Below are positions 41,712 through 50,535 of a stretch of 64,000 bases of DNA, one piece after another. The translations under genes and the position numbers were made by a program. The stretch is taken from assembly GCF_013450155.1 (NCBI RefSeq), contig NZ_JACCKD010000004.1:186001-250000 (forward strand), read 5' to 3'. This DNA comes from Haloechinothrix aidingensis (GTDB lineage Bacteria > Actinomycetota > Actinomycetes > Mycobacteriales > Pseudonocardiaceae). The notes beneath the pieces were generated by a model that saw only the letters and a list, made by a program, of their open reading frames with translations, was not told the origin of the DNA and did not search any database. Numbering within the stretch: position 1 is the first letter of the stretch; each line of letters opens with the position of its first letter.

Positions 41712-43436
41712 TTACAGGCGGGGGTCCCGTGCGGACAGCCGGGCGGCGCTGGCCGCCTCGTCGGTGTCGGCCAGCTGTGCCAGCCGTTCGGCCTCGCTCC
41801 TGCGCGCGTACCGCTCGATCTCGCGCGAGGTAGCCCCGGCGTCCCATCCCAGTACGGGGGCGATGACCGGCGCCACGTGCCGCGCGGCGCACACCCCGCG
41901 GTCGGCGGTCTCCATACCGACGTGCAGCCTGCGGCACAGCACGTCGTCCAGGTGCTGCGCCCCCTCGTGGGTCGCCGCGTACGCCGCCTCGACCATCAGG
42001 TAGTCCTCCGCACCCGGGATCGGCTCGCCCCACTCGGGGTGCTCGGCGAGCTGGTCGAGCAGCTCCTCGACAAGGGAGCCGTAGCGCCCGATCAGCCGCT
42101 CGACCTGGTCCACCGGCAGGCCCGAGCGTTCGAACAGTCGGTGCCTGCAGTTCCAGACGGCCTGGTAACCATCGGCACCGAGCAGCGGGACCTCGGCCGA
42201 ACACGACTCCGGGACGGTCCCTGCCGCGTTCCGCAACGCGGCGTCCACCGCGTCAGCGGCCATCACCCGGTAGGTCGTGTACTTGCCACCGGCGATGACG
42301 GTGAGCCCTTCCCGCGGGCACGTGACAGCGTGCTCGCGGCTCCACGCGCTCGTGCTGCCCGCATCGGCGGTAAGCAACGGCCGCAGCCCGGCGAAGGCAC
42401 CCACCACGTCGTCGCGGGTGAGCCTCGGCCGAATGGCCCGGTTGACGTTACGCAGCAAGTAGTCGACATCCGCCCCGGTAGCCGCAGGGTGGTCGAGATC
42501 CTGCTGCCACGGCGTGTCCGTGGTGCCGATCAGCCAGTGCCTGCCCCACGGCCGAACGAACAGCACGCTGTCCTCGGCGCGGAGCAGGATCGCGGCCTCC
42601 GAGCGGATCCGCTCGCGTGGGACCAGCACGTGCACGCCCTTCGAGGCGCTCACCCGTAGACCCCCGGTGGCTGCAGCGCGTGCGCTCAGGGTGTCGTTCC
42701 AGACTCCGGTCGCGCTGATCACCTGGTGCGCACGCACCGGCAACTCGTGCCCGGTGTCGCTGTCGCGTACCAAGACCCCGCTGATGCGCTCGCCCTCGGT
42801 AAGGAAATCGACGACCTTGGCCCCGGAGGCGACGACCGCCCCGTAGGCGGCCGCGGTGCGCGCCAGGGTCACCGTGTGCCGTGCGTCGTCGACCTGCGCG
42901 TCGGAGAAGGTGACCGCGCCGGTGAGCCCGTCACCGCCGAGGTCGGGAGCCAGGCGCTGCGCCGCCCTGCGGCCGAGGTGCCGGTGTCGGGGCACGGCCC
43001 CCGCTCCCCCGATGCTGTCGTAGAGCATCAGGCCGGCTCCCACGTATGCCCGTTCCCAAGCCCGGTGCCGCAATGGGTAGATGAATCGCACGGGCCGCAC
43101 CAGGTGCGGGCACAACCGCTCCAGCATCAGCGCCCGCTCGGTCAGCGCCTGCCGCACCAGGCCCAACTGGCCCTGCTCGAGATAGCGCAGTCCACCGTGG
43201 ATGAGCTTGCCGGAACGGCTCGACGTGCCCGACGCGTAGTCGCGCATCTCCACGAGCGCGACAGACAAGCCCCTGCTCGCGGCGTCGAGTGCCGTGCCGC
43301 AACCCGTCACACCACCCCCGACGACCACGACGTCGAAGGTCTCCCGAGCCATGCGTTCGAGCGCGCGCACGCGCTGCGCCGGATCCAGCCGGGTGGCCTC
43401 GGTCGTGCTGCCGCGTGCGTTGTTTCCGGTACTCAC
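41712..43436 (-). CDS. GlpD-like FAD-dependent polyol-phosphate / glycerol-3-phosphate dehydrogenase
   Basis: 574 residues from GTG 43436, overlapping the kinase stop as GTGA; the much longer open frame upstream is chance. The FAD loop is VVVVGGGVTGCGTALDAASRG near residue 33. Other GlpD marks are SSRSGKLIHGGLRYLEQG, PLRHRAWERAYVGAGLMLYDS, DAQVDDARHTVTLARTAAAYG and AGGKYTTYRVMAADAVD. GlpD oxidises glycerol 3-phosphate at the membrane, and related EryB enzymes act on erythritol 4-phosphate. The kinase and class II aldolase beside it favour a longer polyol, but glycerol cannot be excluded. Last gene of the operon. Confidence 0.85.
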   Translation of the reverse strand: MSTGNNARGSTTEATRLDPAQRVRALERMARETFDVVVVGGGVTGCGTALDAASRGLSVALVEMRDYASGTSSRSGKLIHGGLRYLEQGQLGLVRQALTERALMLERLCPHLVRPVRFIYPLRHRAWERAYVGAGLMLYDSIGGAGAVPRHRHLGRRAAQRLAPDLGGDGLTGAVTFSDAQVDDARHTVTLARTAAAYGAVVASGAKVVDFLTEGERISGVLVRDSDTGHELPVRAHQVISATGVWNDTLSARAAATGGLRVSASKGVHVLVPRERIRSEAAILLRAEDSVLFVRPWGRHWLIGTTDTPWQQDLDHPAATGADVDYLLRNVNRAIRPRLTRDDVVGAFAGLRPLLTADAGSTSAWSREHAVTCPREGLTVIAGGKYTTYRVMAADAVDAALRNAAGTVPESCSAEVPLLGADGYQAVWNCRHRLFERSGLPVDQVERLIGRYGSLVEELLDQLAEHPEWGEPIPGAEDYLMVEAAYAATHEGAQHLDDVLCRRLHVGMETADRGVCAARHVAPVIAPVLGWDAGATSREIERYARRSEAERLAQLADTDEAASAARLSARDPRL

Positions 43437-44893
43437 GAGCTCCTCCACAACGGTCGTGCAGCCTCGCGGTGCTGCGTGAAACGGGCGAACCCACGCTCGT
43501 AGCTCTCGGCGAGCCGCCGGTCCGGCTCGACGACGTCCCCGGGCGGCAACCACGCACGCCGGTCGACCGCGTGCCCCGTTGCTTCCAGGCCGCTGAGCAC
43601 GGCCCCGCGCGGCCCGACGTTCGGATCCGGGGTCACCGTCAACGGCCGCTGCAGGACATCGGCGAAGACCTGCAGCCACCGCCGTGACCGCGCCCCACCG
43701 CCACACACGACGAGCTCCCCCTCCAGCGGCGTCGACGCGAAGCAGTCGCGCGCCGCGTAGGCGATCCCCTCGCAGGTCGCCCGGACCATGTCCGCCGCGG
43801 ACGCCGTCAGCCGCAGCCCGGTGAGCTGCCCGCTGGCCCGCGCGTCGACGAACGGCGCACGTTCCCCGGAGGGCGACAGGTAGGGCAGCATCTCCACTCC
43901 CCCGGCCCCGGCGACACTGCCCGCGATCGCCGCGTCGAGGTCGTCGTGGTCCTTGCCGAGCATGCCAAGGACCCAGTCCAGACTGGCGCTGCCGACCATG
44001 GCCGGCAGCACGCGCAGCCAGCGGCCGGGCCGGGTTGTCGCCAGGTGCATCCCTGTGGCGCCGGCCCGGGTCTGGACGTCGACGGCGTCGGTGACGACCG
44101 TGCAGGCGAGTGTCGTACCGATGATCAGCAGGCCGTCGCCCGGCTCGGTGACGCCGGCGCCTGCCGGGCAGGCGGACAGGTCGAAAGGACCAGCCGTCAC
44201 CGGCGTACCTTCGGCGAGCGTGGTCAGCGCGGCACCGGCCGCGTCGAGCGGGGCGACCGGCACCGGCCCGGTGACCGGCGGGAGCAGCCCGGCCCGGTGA
44301 TCCAGCCGGCACAGCTTCAGTGCCTGCTCGGAGTAGCCCGCACCGTCGGGTCTCCCGAACGGCAGCGACGCGTCCGACGGATCGGTGGCGCGCACGCCGG
44401 TCAACCGCTGGAAGATGACGTCCTTGCAGTACGTTGCGGTGCTCGCCCTGTCGAGCGCGTCAGGCTCGTGCCGGTCCAACCACCGCAAGATGCAGGCCTG
44501 CGCGCCGGGGAACAGCGCGTTGCCGGTCACCCGGAAGACACTCTCCGCCGTACCATCGCGTTCCCACTCGGCGAGCACGCCGCTCGACCGAGCGTCCATC
44601 CAGGACACCGCCTTGCGGGTGGGCCACCCACGCTCGTCGACGAGCCAGCACCCGTCACCCTGGCCGGTGATGGCGAGCAGGCTCGGCGCCTGCCTCGTGC
44701 TGCTCCGGAGCAGCTCGGCGATCACCTCGGCCACGCTGGCCAGGACCTCCTCCACATCCTGCTCGACGCGATCCGGTGCGGGTTGCTCGAGCCGCGTGGC
44801 CCGCTCGACGACCGAGAGGCTCGTGCCCGCCTCGTCGAAGAGCGTGGCCTTGGTGACGGTGGTGCCTACGTCTACACCGAGAAAAGTCTCCAT
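43433..44893 (-). CDS. FGGY family carbohydrate/polyol kinase
   Basis: 486 residues from ATG 44893. The phosphate-binding opening is FLGVDVGTTVTKATLFD. Next come ITGQGDGCWLVDERG and AVSWMDARSSG near residue 90, which resemble erythritol-kinase-type members more than glycerol kinase. The second domain has IIGTTLACTVV, LSPSGERAPFVD and VVCGGGARSRRWLQVFADVL. These kinases phosphorylate sugars or polyols at a terminal hydroxyl. Located between a class II aldolase gene (9 nt upstream) and the GlpD-like gene (4-nt overlap), it should make the polyol phosphate that the dehydrogenase oxidises. Confidence 0.87.
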   Translation of the reverse strand: METFLGVDVGTTVTKATLFDEAGTSLSVVERATRLEQPAPDRVEQDVEEVLASVAEVIAELLRSSTRQAPSLLAITGQGDGCWLVDERGWPTRKAVSWMDARSSGVLAEWERDGTAESVFRVTGNALFPGAQACILRWLDRHEPDALDRASTATYCKDVIFQRLTGVRATDPSDASLPFGRPDGAGYSEQALKLCRLDHRAGLLPPVTGPVPVAPLDAAGAALTTLAEGTPVTAGPFDLSACPAGAGVTEPGDGLLIIGTTLACTVVTDAVDVQTRAGATGMHLATTRPGRWLRVLPAMVGSASLDWVLGMLGKDHDDLDAAIAGSVAGAGGVEMLPYLSPSGERAPFVDARASGQLTGLRLTASAADMVRATCEGIAYAARDCFASTPLEGELVVCGGGARSRRWLQVFADVLQRPLTVTPDPNVGPRGAVLSGLEATGHAVDRRAWLPPGDVVEPDRRLAESYERGFARFTQHREAARPLWRSS

Positions 44894-44902
44894 CGCCCGC
44901 CC

Positions 44903-45553
44903 TTACGTCGTGGATGGCTCGACCGTCTGCCCGTAGGTGGTCAGCTTCCCGCCGACACGGTCGATCTCGTCCTCCGGCAACAGGCGCGGCCGGCCGAGCA
45001 GGCGCGCCTGGTAGTACATCTGGCAGACCCACTCGAGGTAAATGCTGCGGCTGTAGGCCTTGCGCAGGCTCTCCCCGTAGGTGGTCGCCCCGTGGTTGGC
45101 AAGAACGACACCGTACCGGTCCTTCATCGCGTGTACGCTGTTCTCGGCCAACTCCGGGCTGCCGAAGGTGGCATAGGGAGCCACCCGCACGGGCCCGCCG
45201 AGCAGGGCGATCATGTAGTGCACCGGCGGGATCTCATCGAGCAGTGTGGACAGGGCGCTGGCATAGAGCGGGTGGGTGTGCACGACCGCGACCGCGTCCG
45301 TGTGCTGGTAGACCTTGGTGTGCATGGGCACCTCCGAGGAAGGCTCCAGCTGCCCGTCCACGTGCCTTCCGGAAAGGTCGATGACGCTGATCGACTCCGG
45401 CGTGAGCTCGTCGTAGGCGGCCCCGCTCGGGGTGATGGCGATCAGGTCGCCACTGCGGATGCTGATGTTGCCCGAGGTTCCTACGGTGAGGTTGTCGGCC
45501 TGCATCCGCTTGCCGTAGTCGACAAGCTGGCGCCGTTCGTCGTTCAGAAGCAT
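44903..45553 (-). CDS. class II aldolase/adducin family protein
   Basis: 216 residues from ATG 45553 with GAAGGGAA upstream. It follows L-fuculose-1-phosphate aldolase: NLTVGTSGNISIR near residue 21 (phosphate site), the catalytic Glu in SSEVPMH (residue 74), the zinc histidines in VHTHPLYASAL (residues 92 and 94) and in LANHGATTYG (residue 154). All key residues are present, so an active zinc aldolase (or L-ribulose-phosphate 4-epimerase relative) is expected. Next to a kinase and dehydrogenase it probably cleaves the resulting ketose phosphate into DHAP and an aldehyde. Confidence 0.87.
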   Translation of the reverse strand: MLLNDERRQLVDYGKRMQADNLTVGTSGNISIRSGDLIAITPSGAAYDELTPESISVIDLSGRHVDGQLEPSSEVPMHTKVYQHTDAVAVVHTHPLYASALSTLLDEIPPVHYMIALLGGPVRVAPYATFGSPELAENSVHAMKDRYGVVLANHGATTYGESLRKAYSRSIYLEWVCQMYYQARLLGRPRLLPEDEIDRVGGKLTTYGQTVEPSTT

Positions 45554-45620
45554 GATGGTATTCCCTTCGTTTCCCGTGTTGTTCAGTCCATCGGGTGACG
45601 CACCGGCCGGAGCTGCCCGC

Positions 45621-46697
45621 TCAACGAACTCTCCTGCCGGTCTCCGCGCTGAACAGGTAGGTGCGATCACGGCGCAGGGCCAGTGACACCTCGCGGCCCG
45701 GTTCCAGACCCAGCCCCGGAGCTGTCTGGGCGACGATGCGCTCCTCGGCACCGGGCAGCTCGACCGTGAGCAGGCCGTGCTCGAGCAGGTTCTCGTAGAC
45801 CACGACAACGCCGCTGACGTCCGCGTCGGCCTCACCGGCGAGCACGACGTCCTCCGGTCGCACGCCGAGCACGACCGGCCCCACCGCATCCGGTACGTCG
45901 CCGACGGCCACGCGGGTCTCCCCGGACAGCCGGACAGTGCCGTCCGCCTGGTGGGCGCCGTCGAGCAGGTTCATCGGCGGTTCCCCTACGAACCGGGCGA
46001 CGAACAGGTTCATCGGGTCGTCGTAGATCTCGTCCGGAGTGCCGACCTGCTGCACGACACCGTCGTTCATCACCACGACTCGGTCGGCGAGGCTCAGCGC
46101 CTCCTCCTGGTCGTGGGTGACCAGGATCGTGGTGTATCCGAGCTCCTGCTGCAGGTGCCGGAGCTCGCGCCGCGTCGTGTCACGCTGCCCGGCGTCCAGG
46201 TGCGACAGTGGCTCGTCGAGCAGCAGCACATCGGGCCGCCGGACGATCGCTCGCGCCAGCGCCACCCGCTGTTTCTGCCCGGAGGACAATCCCACCGGTG
46301 TGGCATCCAGGATGTCGGTGAGGCCGATGCGGTGCGCCACATCGGCGACCCGCTTCTTGCGGTCGCCCTTCCCGCGAGCCCGCAGGCCGAACGCGATGTT
46401 CTCCGAGACACTCAGCGGCGGGTACAGGGCGTAGTTCTCGAACGCGACACCGATGTTGCGCCGCTGCGGGGGCAGCCCGACGACCGAGCTGCTGCCGACC
46501 CGGATGTCGCCGCTGGTGGCATCCTCCAGCCCGGCGATCATGCGCAGGGTAGTCGACTTCCCGCACCCGGACGGCCCGAGAAGGCCGACCAGCTCGCCGC
46601 TGTCTACCTCGAGGTCGAAACCGCGCACCGCGTGAACCTCCGGACGCCCCTTGGTCCGGTAGGTCTTGCGCAGATCCCGTATCGCAAGGTCACTCAT
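45621..46697 (-). CDS. ABC sugar/polyol importer ATPase (A)
   Basis: 358 residues from ATG 46697; a GTG at 46706 just after GGAGATGGA is an equal alternative. MalK/UgpC type: Walker A GLLGPSGCGKSTTL near residue 42, Q-loop VAFENYALYPPLSV, signature LSSGQKQRVALARAI, Walker B VLLLDEPLSHLD and His in VTHDQEEALSLAD. A C-terminal TOBE domain follows (residues ~240-355, LGVRPEDVVLAGE). It lies after the DeoR gene and before the aldolase. A second, different ATPase (47535-48650) serves the same permeases, so a heterodimeric motor like GlpS/GlpT of rhizobial glycerol importers is likely. Confidence 0.88.
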   Translation of the reverse strand: MSDLAIRDLRKTYRTKGRPEVHAVRGFDLEVDSGELVGLLGPSGCGKSTTLRMIAGLEDATSGDIRVGSSSVVGLPPQRRNIGVAFENYALYPPLSVSENIAFGLRARGKGDRKKRVADVAHRIGLTDILDATPVGLSSGQKQRVALARAIVRRPDVLLLDEPLSHLDAGQRDTTRRELRHLQQELGYTTILVTHDQEEALSLADRVVVMNDGVVQQVGTPDEIYDDPMNLFVARFVGEPPMNLLDGAHQADGTVRLSGETRVAVGDVPDAVGPVVLGVRPEDVVLAGEADADVSGVVVVYENLLEHGLLTVELPGAEERIVAQTAPGLGLEPGREVSLALRRDRTYLFSAETGRRVR

Positions 46698-46755
46698 GGT
46701 TTCCACTCCATCTCCGGTGAATTGCCCCGGTGAGTCGCTGATCGTTCGGGTGCGG

Positions 46756-47535
46756 TCACGACGCGAGTTCGTAGGCGACGTCCCGGCGCGCCAGCTCGGC
46801 CAAGGCGTGCTCCGGGGCGCCGGAGTCGACGATGACCAGGTCGAACTCGGACAGCGAGACCAGCCGCCGCAGAGCCACCTTGCCGAGCTTGCTGTGGTCG
46901 ACCAGCAGGTATCGCCTCGCCGCGACCTCGAGCATCTTGCGCTTCACCGCGACGATGCGATCCTCCTGATGGAAGCTGTACTGGCCGGACAGCGCCGAGG
47001 TGGACATGAACACAGCGTCCACCCGGATCGACTCGATGCACTCCAGACAGGTCTCACCGAGAAACGAGTCGTGCAACGGCTCGTAGTCGCCACCGAGCGC
47101 CATCAACGCGACCTCACGTATCTGGCTCAGCTGGCGCATTCCCTCCAGGTAGTTCGTCGCCACCCGCAGGGGTGTGAAGCCGGCGAGGTGCGGGATCATC
47201 TTGGCGGCCGTGGTCGCGTCGTCCAGCATGATCGACATACCGGGCTCGACGTACTGCAGCGCGTGCTTGGCGATCGCTTCCTTCTCCGCGCGCATCGCCT
47301 TCTGCCGGTACGCCACGTTGGACTCGAAGACACCGGATGGCAGCGCCGTGACGCCACCCCGGTACTTGCGCACGAACCCTTGCCGTTCGAGCTCGTCCAG
47401 GTCCCTGTGGATGGTCATGACGCTGACATCGAACAACGTGGCCAGCTCCTGCGCGGAGAGACTTCCGCGTTCCAGCACGAGATCAGAGATCTCCTTCTGC
47501 CGACCTTCCGGACTTCGCACGATCCTGCCCTCCAT
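46756..47535 (-). CDS. DeoR family transcriptional regulator
   Basis: 259 residues from ATG 47535, overlapping the ATPase (B) stop as TAATG. The N-terminal HTH is typical: RQKEISDLVLERGSLSAQELATLFDVSVMTIHRDLDELERQGFVRKYRGG. The C-terminal DeoR sensor domain has MLDDATTAAKMIPHL, VATNYLEGM and LLVDHSKLGKVALRRLVSL. Such regulators respond to sugar phosphates. It sits inside the operon, so it probably controls it in a feedback loop. The predicted operator is the AT-rich dyad at 52154-52186. Confidence 0.9.
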   Translation of the reverse strand: MEGRIVRSPEGRQKEISDLVLERGSLSAQELATLFDVSVMTIHRDLDELERQGFVRKYRGGVTALPSGVFESNVAYRQKAMRAEKEAIAKHALQYVEPGMSIMLDDATTAAKMIPHLAGFTPLRVATNYLEGMRQLSQIREVALMALGGDYEPLHDSFLGETCLECIESIRVDAVFMSTSALSGQYSFHQEDRIVAVKRKMLEVAARRYLLVDHSKLGKVALRRLVSLSEFDLVIVDSGAPEHALAELARRDVAYELAS

Positions 47536-48650
47536 TACGATGAGATCCGCCTCTCGTCCTCTCCCCGCGCGAAGACGTGCACCGCGCACGGGTCGAGCGA
47601 CAGCCCCACCCTGTCGTCTCTGGCGAGGTCGGGGACATCCTCGCGCGGCACGACCACCGACAGCAGCGCCGTACCGACCTGGACGGTGACCTCGGTCTGC
47701 CTACCGAGGTGTTCGAGGACGTACACGACCCCGTTCACCCACACCCGGCCCGCGGGCACGTCCTCGGCACCGGGATGCAGCTCCAGGTCGTGCGGCCGGA
47801 CACCGATACGCACCGCCTCACCCGCGGTCGCCTCGACCCCCGGGACAGGCACCTCGACGGCGCCGTCCGAGCTGACGAACCGGAGCCCGTGCTCGCCGTC
47901 GACGAGGCCTCCATCCACGAAACTGATCCGCGGCTTGCCGAACGCCTCGGCGACGAACGCGTTGCACGGCCTGTCCCAGATCTCCTCCGGGGTGCCGACC
48001 TGCAGGATGCGGCCTTCCCTGAGGACACCGATGCGGTCGGCCAACGACAGCGCCTCCACGTAGTCGTGCGTGACGTAGATCGTGGTGGTGTTCAGGTCAC
48101 CGTGGCTGATGCTCTTGAGTTCCGCGCGCATGGCCGTACGCAGCTTCGCGTCCAGGTGGGCGAGCGGCTCGTCGAGCAGGTACGCCTCCGCGGGCCGGAC
48201 GAGCACCCGGCCGAGGGCGATCCGCTGCCGCTGGCCGTTGGACAGCTGATCCACACCGCGGTGGAGCAGCTGTGCGACTCCGAGCATCTCCGCCGTGCGG
48301 CCCACCCGCTCGCGTGTCTCGTCGTCGGACAGCCGGAAACGCGGCGAGCGCAGTGGGGAGGCCATGTTGTCGAAGACGTTGAGCTGCGGGTAGAGCGCGT
48401 AGCTCTCGAAGCACATCGCGAGGTCGCGATGGTTCGGCTCGACGTCTCCCACGTCATGGCCGGCAAGGCGCACGGTACCTTCGTCCGGCCGGACCAGGCC
48501 CGCGACGCTCTTGCACGTGGTCGTCTTACCCGCACCGGACGGCCCGAGGAGGCAGAAGAATTCGCCGTCGGCCACCGAGAACGACACGTCGTCCAGCGCG
48601 ACAAGCTTGCCGAACTTCTTCCGTACGCCCTGTACCTCGATCGCTGCCAT
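47535..48650 (-). CDS. ABC sugar/polyol importer ATPase (B)
   Basis: 371 residues from ATG 48650, overlapping the permease stop as TGATG. CUT1-type ATPase with Walker A CLLGPSGAGKTTTCKS near residue 37, Q-loop MCFESYALYPQLNV, signature LSNGQRQRIALGRVL, Walker B AYLLDEPLAHLD and switch His in VTHDYVEALSLAD, plus a C-terminal TOBE domain (IGVRPHDLELHPGAE). It is only distantly similar to ATPase (A). Its LSNGQ signature differs from the usual LSGGQ. First ATPase in the operon order, directly after the permeases. Confidence 0.88.
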   Translation of the reverse strand: MAAIEVQGVRKKFGKLVALDDVSFSVADGEFFCLLGPSGAGKTTTCKSVAGLVRPDEGTVRLAGHDVGDVEPNHRDLAMCFESYALYPQLNVFDNMASPLRSPRFRLSDDETRERVGRTAEMLGVAQLLHRGVDQLSNGQRQRIALGRVLVRPAEAYLLDEPLAHLDAKLRTAMRAELKSISHGDLNTTTIYVTHDYVEALSLADRIGVLREGRILQVGTPEEIWDRPCNAFVAEAFGKPRISFVDGGLVDGEHGLRFVSSDGAVEVPVPGVEATAGEAVRIGVRPHDLELHPGAEDVPAGRVWVNGVVYVLEHLGRQTEVTVQVGTALLSVVVPREDVPDLARDDRVGLSLDPCAVHVFARGEDERRISS

Positions 48651-49582
48651 CAGCTTTTCACCGCCCCGAAGGATAGGCCGCGTACCAGGTAACGCTGGAT
48701 GAACAGCGCGAGTACAAGCGGCGGGAGCGCGGCCATGACGACTCCCGCCGCGACAAGGTTGAACTGAACCTGATTGCCCCCGAGGAAGGCCAGCGAGCTC
48801 ACCGTCACGGTCTGCGCGTTGCTGGATGTCAGCGTGAACGGGAAGATGAAGTTGTTCCAGGCGAAGATGAACGCGAGCAGCGAGACCGCGGCGATGCCCG
48901 GGCGCACCAGGGGAAGGACTGTCTTGAAGAAGGCTTGCCGCCGGGTGTAGCCGTCGAGTAGCGCGGCCTCCTCCAGCTCGGCAGGCAGATCCTGGAAGAA
49001 CGAGCGCAGGATCCACACCACCAGCGGCATCGTGACCAGCTGAAGTACCCAGATCATGCCGACGAACGTGTCGTACAGCCCGAGCTGCTGGTAGATGACG
49101 CTCAGCGGGATGATGACGGCGAGCTCCGGCGCGAAGCGGAAGCTCAGCAGCGTGAACAGCAGGTCCTCGCTGCCACGGAAGCGGTACCGCGCTGCCGCGT
49201 ACGCCGCGGGGATGCCGATGGCAAGGGAGACGAGCACCGCACCGACCGAGGTCACCAGGCTGGCGAGGAAGAAGCGTACGTAGGACGAACCGCCGTCACC
49301 GATACCGAGCACGGTCCGGTAGTTCTCGAGCGTCGGGGTGAATGCCAGGTAGGTCGTGGTCTGGTCCGCATTGGACTTCAGGCTCAGCGCCAGGATGAAC
49401 ACGATCGGGATCAACGAGAAGGCGAAGTAGGCCGCCAGCGAGACGTTCGCGAGCGACCCGGCGAGCGCCTTGCGCCTGCTGGACCGCAGCTCCGGCCGCG
49501 GCCGCGCGGGCGCCACGTCGCTACCGGCGGCGGTACTGCCGCTCGGGTCTGCCGTTTCGGTAACCGTTGTGGACATCGACAT
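48650..49582 (-). CDS. ABC importer permease (MalG type)
   Basis: 310 residues from ATG 49582, overlapping the first permease stop as TGATG; ATG 49576 is also possible. A Ser/Pro-rich cytoplasmic N-terminus precedes six helices. The EAA loop that docks on the ATPase is ELEEAALLDGYTRRQAFFKTVLPLVRPG near residue 200. It is the inner, carbohydrate-type second permease (CUT1 family). In the same frame the sequence is open far upstream, but that stretch overlaps the first permease and is not coding. Confidence 0.88.
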   Translation of the reverse strand: MSMSTTVTETADPSGSTAAGSDVAPARPRPELRSSRRKALAGSLANVSLAAYFAFSLIPIVFILALSLKSNADQTTTYLAFTPTLENYRTVLGIGDGGSSYVRFFLASLVTSVGAVLVSLAIGIPAAYAAARYRFRGSEDLLFTLLSFRFAPELAVIIPLSVIYQQLGLYDTFVGMIWVLQLVTMPLVVWILRSFFQDLPAELEEAALLDGYTRRQAFFKTVLPLVRPGIAAVSLLAFIFAWNNFIFPFTLTSSNAQTVTVSSLAFLGGNQVQFNLVAAGVVMAALPPLVLALFIQRYLVRGLSFGAVKS

Positions 49583-50535
49583 CACACTCCCGCGGCGCGG
49601 TTCTGGACCCTGCGCAGGTAGCGGACCAGGATCATCAAGGTCAGGAACACCAGCGCCCACAGCAAGATCATGTGGGTGAGGCCTTGGCTGTACCGCGCGT
49701 AGCTGATCGCGTCGAGGTAGGCACTGATCTGCAGGGTGGTCGTCGCGTCGCCGGGGCCGCCCGTGGTGAGGCCGAAGATGACGTCGAACATCTTCAGGTT
49801 GTCCATGAGCCGGAAGATCACCGCGACAAGCACGTACGGCCAGATCATGGGCAGCGTCAGCCTCCGGAAGGTCAGCCACCAGCCCGCCCCGTCGACCGCT
49901 GCCGCCTCGAACGGTGAGCGCGGCAGCGAACGGAGCCCGGCCAGCGCGATGATGGCGACGAACGGGGTGAAGATCCAGGTATCGACGACCACGGACCAGG
50001 CGAACGCTCCCACGGGAGAGTCCGTCCCCGTGTAGTTGCCGATGCCCACGGACTCGGCGATCGGGCTGACCCAGCCGACCTCCGGAAGCAGGAACAGGCG
50101 CCACATGATCGCGGCAAGGATCGGCGCCACCATCAGCGGCGCGATCAGCGCCCGCTCGAAGATCCGGCCGATCAGGCTGCTGCGGTTGAGCAGCAGTGCC
50201 ACCCCGATCCCCAGGACCGTCTCGACCGCGGTCGCGGCCAGCGCGAACAACCCGGTGACCCGGGCGGAGTTCCAGAACGCGTCGCTGGAAAGGATGTTCG
50301 CGAAGTTGTCGAAACCGATGAAGTCCGGTTCGGGGTTGGTGGCGGAGAAGTCGAAGAACGTGTACGAGACACCGAGGACGAACGGGTAGAGCACGCCCAC
50401 ACACAGCAACACCGCCGGGACGACCAGGATGTAGGGGCGCATGGCGCGGCGCCGCCTGGAGACGGTCGGCGCCGCGCGCAGCGACGGCTGGGCAGCGCTG
50501 AGCTGCCGGTCTTCGGAATCGACGGGCGCCGACAT
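49582..50535 (-). CDS. ABC importer permease (MalF type)
   Basis: 317 residues from ATG 50535, overlapping the binding-protein stop as TGATG. Six membrane helices begin with RPYILVVPAVLLCVGVLYPF near residue 34. The EAA loop is SPFEAAAVDGAGWWLTFRRLTLPMIWP near residue 205. Forms the channel of a CUT1-type importer with the gene at 48650-49582. The continuous translational coupling from the binding protein to the DeoR gene suggests fixed stoichiometry of the set. Confidence 0.88.
   Translation of the reverse strand: MSAPVDSEDRQLSAAQPSLRAAPTVSRRRRAMRPYILVVPAVLLCVGVLYPFVLGVSYTFFDFSATNPEPDFIGFDNFANILSSDAFWNSARVTGLFALAATAVETVLGIGVALLLNRSSLIGRIFERALIAPLMVAPILAAIMWRLFLLPEVGWVSPIAESVGIGNYTGTDSPVGAFAWSVVVDTWIFTPFVAIIALAGLRSLPRSPFEAAAVDGAGWWLTFRRLTLPMIWPYVLVAVIFRLMDNLKMFDVIFGLTTGGPGDATTTLQISAYLDAISYARYSQGLTHMILLWALVFLTLMILVRYLRRVQNRAAGV

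Noticed and set aside
43437-44312. Open minus-strand frame continuing upstream of the GlpD-like gene
   Set aside because: It lies antiphase within the FGGY kinase gene, has shadow composition, and the GTGA overlap gives a natural start.
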